Origin: a virus
DNA: 61,151 nt
Virus record (IMG/VR): IMGVR_UViG_3300022602_002290
Coordinates: 1-61,151 of that record
Strand: one strand, 5' to 3'
Below the pieces are notes generated by a model, which saw nothing but the letters and a program-made list of their open reading frames with translations, made no database searches and was not told where the DNA came from. Below are positions 58,576 through 61,151 of this stretch, in pieces. Positions within the stretch are counted from its first letter, which is position 1, and each line of letters opens with the position of its first letter. Both the position numbers and the translations under genes were made by a program.

Positions 58576-59487
58576 TTATGATATTGTGTTGTTAACATTA
58601 ATAGCATTAGGAGTTTTATTAAAACAATAATATGTATTGATACTCCAGTTAAATGTAGAATTTATTACATCTGAATTTGTGTTAGGCTCAGACGTATAAG
58701 GATTATTAAGTATTGCGGTTACTGTAAAACCTGTACAGGCAAACACACCAGTACCTGATGGATACGGAGTAATGTTTATAAAAAATGAATTTCCTGTATA
58801 ATGAGCATCAGTATCTAACAACTTAAACCCAACTGATGCATTAGCACCTACCTGTCCGTTTTGTATTAGATTGTACAGTCCACCATTTGGAAAAGAACCG
58901 TTTCGTCCGTTGCTATTCTGGAATGCGGCATCGCCAGAAAATACTATGTTGCCCGCTGATGTTAATAAAGTTTCCCAAGAGTTTACTAGGGGAGATCCGT
59001 CACCACCTGTGGTACTTGCACCTATGGCAATAAATCCGCCTAAGTTGGTCCAGCCTCGGAAGTTGTTATTGCTACCCCAATCTAAGGTCACGCTATGAGT
59101 TCTCCTTACACCCCATGAGCTTCCGTCTGAATAAGAATCTGAAGTTAAAACTGCTAATAGCTCTGTACCTACTGAGTTTCTAGCGGTATATGCAGAATCT
59201 GTATGTGAACTCAGCCCTGCTAGGTCTCCGGCAGAAATAATCTGACCTTTGCTAAACGTAGATAAATCTGTAGGATTTCCTGTTTGATGTTGTATTATTG
59301 TATTAAGGTCGCCTATGGCTCTGTTAGCATCGTCACCGTAAACTATTGCACCTCTTGAAACTTGTGCGCTGTTATAGGTAAGATTGTAACCTAAATCAAT
59401 GATAGATTGATCAGGCGCTCCTAATATAGAAGCGATTTTTGATTGTATACCGTTAAAGGTATCTATTACAATTTTGCTTGATGCCAT
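58576..59487 (-). CDS. fibre-type virion protein (DWN-repeat family)
   Basis: 303 residues, related to the preceding protein: TFNGIQSKIASILGA and GDDANRAIGDLNTII occupy the repeat positions, HSVTLDWGSNNNFRGWTNLGG and SWETLLTSAGNIVFSG the beta blocks, and DAHYTGNSFFINI the conserved tail strand. The helical repeats are less perfect than in its neighbour. Three such proteins in a row suggest a hetero-oligomeric tail or fibre structure. It follows the HesB-like gene at 11 bases. Confidence 0.65.
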   Translation of the reverse strand: MASSKIVIDTFNGIQSKIASILGAPDQSIIDLGYNLTYNSAQVSRGAIVYGDDANRAIGDLNTIIQHQTGNPTDLSTFSKGQIISAGDLAGLSSHTDSAYTARNSVGTELLAVLTSDSYSDGSSWGVRRTHSVTLDWGSNNNFRGWTNLGGFIAIGASTTGGDGSPLVNSWETLLTSAGNIVFSGDAAFQNSNGRNGSFPNGGLYNLIQNGQVGANASVGFKLLDTDAHYTGNSFFINITPYPSGTGVFACTGFTVTAILNNPYTSEPNTNSDVINSTFNWSINTYYCFNKTPNAINVNNTIS

Positions 59488-59498
59488 CTGTTATTCCG

Positions 59499-59825
59499 TT
59501 AAACTCTAAAACTTTCGCCACACCCACAACGATCACGTTCATTTGGATTTTTAAAATCAAATCCTTCGTTGAGCCCGTTTCTTACCCAATCCATTGTTAA
59601 ACCAGTTAAGTATGGCTCGTCCTTTAAACTTACTAAAACGCAAAAATCTGGTTGTGCATAGTTGATTACACCTTCTTCGTGCTCTATCTTATCTACATAT
59701 TCTAGAACATAAGCAAGGCCACTGCATCCTGTAGTTTTTATTCCAATCCTAATTCCCACACCTTTGCCTCTTTTTTTAAGATTTTCAGAGACTTTTTTAA
59801 CGGCTTCAGATGTTAAATTGATCAT
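59499..59825 (-). CDS. HesB/IscA-like Fe-S cluster carrier
   Basis: 108 residues, the usual length for A-type carriers. The three ligands are C34 (TTGCSG), C100 and C102 (CGCGESF), all conserved. IscA-like proteins hold or deliver Fe-S clusters. T4-like cyanophages and pelagiphages often carry one near virion genes. Here it could help mature the ten radical SAM enzymes, although it is co-transcribed with the fibre genes. A GCTAAATA late box lies about 28 bases upstream of the ATG. Confidence 0.9.
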   Translation of the reverse strand: MINLTSEAVKKVSENLKKRGKGVGIRIGIKTTGCSGLAYVLEYVDKIEHEEGVINYAQPDFCVLVSLKDEPYLTGLTMDWVRNGLNEGFDFKNPNERDRCGCGESFRV

Positions 59826-59835
59826 AATATGCTAC

Positions 59836-59843
59836 AATAAATA
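59836..59843 (+). promoter_or_regulatory. late-type promoter box AATAAATA
   Basis: Plus-strand box facing the second halogenase-like gene, with a predicted A-rich leader of about 45 bases and no clear Shine-Dalgarno. Confidence 0.4.
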
Positions 59844-59852
59844 CCCTACACA

Positions 59853-59860
59853 TATTTAGC
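59853..59860 (-). promoter_or_regulatory. late-type promoter box GCTAAATA
   Basis: Minus-strand box facing the HesB-like gene and the fibre genes behind it; leader about 22 bases. Confidence 0.4.
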
Positions 59861-59893
59861 GCATCAACAAACACAACAAAATAAAAATAAATT

Positions 59894-61150
59894 ATGAAAA
59901 TAGCCGTATTAGGAGCAGGATCCGCTGGAGTTATATCTATGGCACAACTGTGTGCGAATGTACCTAACGGATTTGAAATTGTAAGCATTTATGATCCAAA
60001 TACAAAAATATTAGGTATTGGTGAAAGTACTAACAGTGGGTTTATTACTGTGTTAGAACAAGCATGCGGTTTCAGTTTCATGGACGACCTAGATGCTATG
60101 GATAGTACATTAAAATTTGGTAACAAATTTATGGATTGGCGCAGTGATGATTGGTTCAATCCATTGTTAGACGGTGGCATTGCGATACATATTAACAATT
60201 TTAAACTAAAAGAATACGTATTTTCTAGATTGTCTCAACGCTTTCCTACAAAATTTAAAACAATAGAAGGGTTTGTAACTGATCTTGTTAGTACGGGTGA
60301 TGGAGTAGATGTTGTAGTAGATGGAGTTACTCATCATTTTGATCATGTAATCGATACTCGAGGATTTCCTAAAGACTATACAGACTGTCATATAGTTGAC
60401 AGTTTACCTCTCAATCGCGGAATCATACATACAGAATACGAACCAGGAGATTGGCAGTACACTGAACATCGGGCAACTGCAAATGGGTGGATGTTTGGAA
60501 TCCCGTTAAAAAATCGCAGAACCTATGGATATCTATTCAACGATACAATTACTCCTGTTGAAGAAGCCTATGAAGATGTTTGTCGTATTTTTAACATTGA
60601 TGTAGATAATGTTGGCCGTCTTGAAGGGCAAGTAGAGTATCAGTTTAAAAGCTATTATGCTCGTACAGTATATGAAGGTAATGTGCTAAAGAATGGCAAT
60701 CGTGCTATATTCTTTGAGCCTATCAGTGCAAGTAGCATTTATTTTTATATCTTTACAAACTATGTGTTCATTGATTATCTCAAAGGTAATATATCTAAGC
60801 AGATGCTTAATGATAGATTTGTTGAGTATGCACAAAAGCTAGAAGATATTATCTGTTTCTTTTATCACGGCGGCAGTACGTTTGATACTCCGTTTTGGAC
60901 TATGGCCAAAGAACGCACAACAAAACATCTAATGCATAGCCGTAATTTTAGAGATGCTCTTGTTGATTGTATAAGATGGAATCAACAGGGATTACCGCAC
61001 TATGCAGATGGACTTGTTTTTAGTGGGTACCACCTAAATTTAATAGATCAAAAGTTTGGTTATAACTATTTTACTGATCCTGAAAAGAACAAAAAAACTA
61101 TCGAGGCTATTGATCGCAACTTAAATACAGGTGGAAGGATGATATTATGA
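59894..61150 (+). CDS. tryptophan-halogenase-like flavoprotein
   Basis: 418 residues; complete, its TGA ending at 61150. The FAD loop is VLGAGSAG, GIGEST follows, and the lysine equivalent to PrnA Lys79 is kept (K74, STLKFGNK). The WxWxIP signature is changed to NGWMFGIP (second Trp replaced by Phe), and the active-site stretch reads FFEPISASS. It is 80 residues shorter than the copy at 32851. Similar genes are frequent in T4-like cyanophages. A further gene may start at the overlapping ATG at 61147, just off the window. Confidence 0.8.
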   Translation: MKIAVLGAGSAGVISMAQLCANVPNGFEIVSIYDPNTKILGIGESTNSGFITVLEQACGFSFMDDLDAMDSTLKFGNKFMDWRSDDWFNPLLDGGIAIHINNFKLKEYVFSRLSQRFPTKFKTIEGFVTDLVSTGDGVDVVVDGVTHHFDHVIDTRGFPKDYTDCHIVDSLPLNRGIIHTEYEPGDWQYTEHRATANGWMFGIPLKNRRTYGYLFNDTITPVEEAYEDVCRIFNIDVDNVGRLEGQVEYQFKSYYARTVYEGNVLKNGNRAIFFEPISASSIYFYIFTNYVFIDYLKGNISKQMLNDRFVEYAQKLEDIICFFYHGGSTFDTPFWTMAKERTTKHLMHSRNFRDALVDCIRWNQQGLPHYADGLVFSGYHLNLIDQKFGYNYFTDPEKNKKTIEAIDRNLNTGGRMIL

Positions 61151-61151
61151 T

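Noticed and set aside
1-61151. CRISPR array, transposase, integrase or attachment site
   Set aside because: No regularly spaced repeats, no transposase or recombinase motifs and no direct repeats flanking the tRNA were seen.

Overview
The window looks like part of the genome of a tailed, T4-like aquatic bacteriophage (cyanophage or pelagiphage type). No terminase, capsid or tail-tube gene lies inside it, so this rests on gene content: a truncated-type SpeD, two flavin-dependent tryptophan-halogenase-like proteins, a HesB/IscA-like protein, a SleB-type cell-wall hydrolase, many 2-oxoglutarate/Fe(II) oxygenase-like and radical SAM proteins, DWN-repeat virion proteins, tightly overlapping genes, and TATAAATA-type late promoter boxes. 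The host cannot be named from the sequence.

Layout. (1) About 1-4.3 kb, minus strand, visibly more GC-rich: small early-type genes (a 23-residue CxxC peptide, a three-helix membrane protein, a Gp88-family protein, a GIY-YIG-like protein, a lipoprotein), each behind a near-consensus sigma70 promoter. There is also a tRNA with a CAT anticodon (probably tRNA-Ile2) followed by a structured untranslated stretch ending in a UUCG-loop terminator. (2) 4.3-12.6 kb: a zinc-ribbon protein, three oxygenases, a methyltransferase, two candidate PD-(D/E)xK nucleases, two glycosyltransferase-like proteins and a secreted SleB-type hydrolase. (3) 12.6-46.2 kb, AT-rich: a dense biosynthetic island of overlapping genes. 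It holds 10 radical SAM proteins, 9 oxygenase-fold proteins (12 in the whole window), 3 methyltransferases, a nucleotidyltransferase-cupin fusion, a QueC-like PP-loop enzyme, an amidinotransferase, a class III aminotransferase, a tryptophan halogenase, an SDR, two SGNH hydrolases, SpeD, a GNAT-like protein and two kinase-like proteins. (4) 46.2-53.3 kb: two unrecognised, possibly structural genes, an O-carbamoyltransferase and four GT-A-like glycosyltransferases. (5) 53.3-59.8 kb, minus strand: a 1,462-residue virion-type protein combining a subtilisin domain, Ig-like segments, an alpha/beta-hydrolase and a fibre-type C-terminus, then two related fibre-type proteins and the HesB-like protein. 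(6) The right edge carries a second halogenase-like gene.

How it may work together (inference): regions 3 and 4 carry the tools to build, amidinate, aminate, hydroxylate, halogenate, methylate and carbamoylate a small molecule, glycan or peptide side chain. Region 5 encodes particle proteins that probably act at the cell surface. The product of the island is unknown. Control appears two-layered: sigma70 promoters on the left, some sharing an internal GGTWAAACC box, and NNTAAATA late boxes in many of the gaps between divergent genes. Several late boxes sit exactly 4-5 bases before an ATG, which predicts leaderless late mRNAs.
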